A program made the position numbers and the translations under genes. Below, piece by piece: positions 63,750 through 64,000 of a DNA stretch of 64,000 bases. Under the pieces are notes generated by a model. It made no database searches. It worked only from the letters and a program-made list of their open reading frames with translations, and was not told the origin of the DNA. How positions within the stretch are numbered: the stretch's first letter is position 1; every line of letters begins with the position of its first letter. This DNA comes from VRUE01 sp035712345 (GTDB lineage Bacteria; Actinomycetota; Thermoleophilia; Solirubrobacterales; 70-9): positions 62,001 through 126,000 of the forward strand of contig DASTAY010000045.1 of assembly GCA_035712345.1 (NCBI GenBank), given 5' to 3'.

Positions 63750-64000
63750 ATGCCTGAGGCCTACGTAGTCGACGCGCTGCGCACCCCGATGGGCGCCTAC
63801 CGCGGCGCGCTGTCCACCGTCCGTCCCGACGACCTCGCCGCCCAGACGATCCGCGCTGTCGTCGATCGCAGCGGCGTGGATCCAACCGAGATAACCGACG
63901 TCTACTTCGGCGCCGCCAACCAGTCGGGCGAGGACAACCGCGACGTCGCCCGCATGGCCGCGCTGCTCGCGGGCCTGCCCGAGAGCGTGCCGGGCGCGAC
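63750..64000 (+). CDS. Acetyl-CoA acetyltransferase / thiolase (3' truncated by window edge)
   Basis: The first 83 residues of a thiolase: PEAYVVDALRTPMGAYRGAL, DDLAAQTIRAVVDRSGVDPT, FGAANQSGEDNRDVARMAAL. The catalytic Cys (about residue 90) lies just past the window. It catalyses thiolytic cleavage or condensation of acyl-CoA. ATG 63750 and ATG 63741 are both possible; TTTAAT lies 7 nt before 63750. Confidence 0.88.
   Translation, partial: MPEAYVVDALRTPMGAYRGALSTVRPDDLAAQTIRAVVDRSGVDPTEITDVYFGAANQSGEDNRDVARMAALLAGLPESVPGA

Noticed and set aside
1..64000. CRISPR arrays, transposases, IS ends or phage structural genes
   Set aside because: No regularly spaced repeats, no DDE or tyrosine/serine recombinase motifs and no phage morphogenesis motifs were seen in any of the reading frames examined.

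Overview
The window is a GC-rich chromosome segment that reads as an actinobacterium of the Thermoleophilia/Solirubrobacterales type. The pointers are strong G/C at third codon positions, two F420-dependent LLM oxidoreductase paralogues, a UdgX-type uracil-DNA glycosylase, a CU044_5270-type protein behind an ECF sigma factor, DUF6457 and DUF6458 genes, a bc1-caa3 respiratory operon, and many starts that lack a Shine-Dalgarno but have a TAnnnT-like hexamer 6-8 nt before the start codon, as in leaderless transcripts. The taxonomic call is inference; no rRNA gene is present.

Positions 1-21.3 kb form an almost self-contained system for making one molybdenum/selenocysteine formate dehydrogenase. 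It holds molybdate uptake (modA partial, modB frameshifted, modC short), MGD synthesis (mobA), the complete selenocysteine machinery (selD, selA, selB and tRNA-Sec), the dehydrogenase operon (fdhA with an in-frame UGA and a visible SECIS hairpin, fdhB, an NrfD-like membrane subunit, a rhodanese), the molybdopterin genes (moeA, a moaD-moaE fusion, moaC, mog, moaA, a DUF6457 gene) and fdhD. Two lower-GC insertions interrupt it: a lone AAA ATPase gene (1.9-3.2 kb) and a stretch at 7.85-10.7 kb with a decayed hicBA module between tRNA-like repeats, a secreted I36-type inhibitor, a CU044_5270-like protein and an ECF sigma factor.

Positions 21.3-30.4 kb encode a respiratory module: a SCO1-TlpA fusion, CtaG, and a tightly overlapping minus-strand operon ctaC-ctaD-ctaE-small membrane protein-qcrC-qcrA-qcrB, which gives a bc1 complex and a caa3-type oxidase. 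Formate electrons entering by the first module could leave through this one.

Positions 30.6-43.1 kb carry small membrane proteins, two F420-dependent oxidoreductases, a HAD phosphatase, a DUF72 protein, a complete sugar ABC importer (binding protein, two permeases, a glycosidase, and a divergent ATPase), UdgX, a DUF421 membrane protein, a Rho_N-type basic protein and a DJ-1/PfpI protein. A HigBA-like toxin-antitoxin pair sits next to tRNA-His at 43.5-44.7 kb.

Positions 44.7-64 kb mix housekeeping and stress functions: glutamine amidotransferase, a repeat protein, NmrA-like oxidoreductase, GMC oxidoreductase, alpha/beta hydrolase, GT-C-like membrane protein, MsrA, an MMPL transporter, DUF1015, a PduO-type adenosyltransferase, OsmC, SDR, NUDIX, 1-Cys peroxiredoxin and the start of a thiolase. 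Within this part lies the most striking accessory element: an MNT/HEPN toxin-antitoxin pair on an island of about 0.94 kb bounded by tRNA-Arg and a copy of its 3' half, with no integrase.
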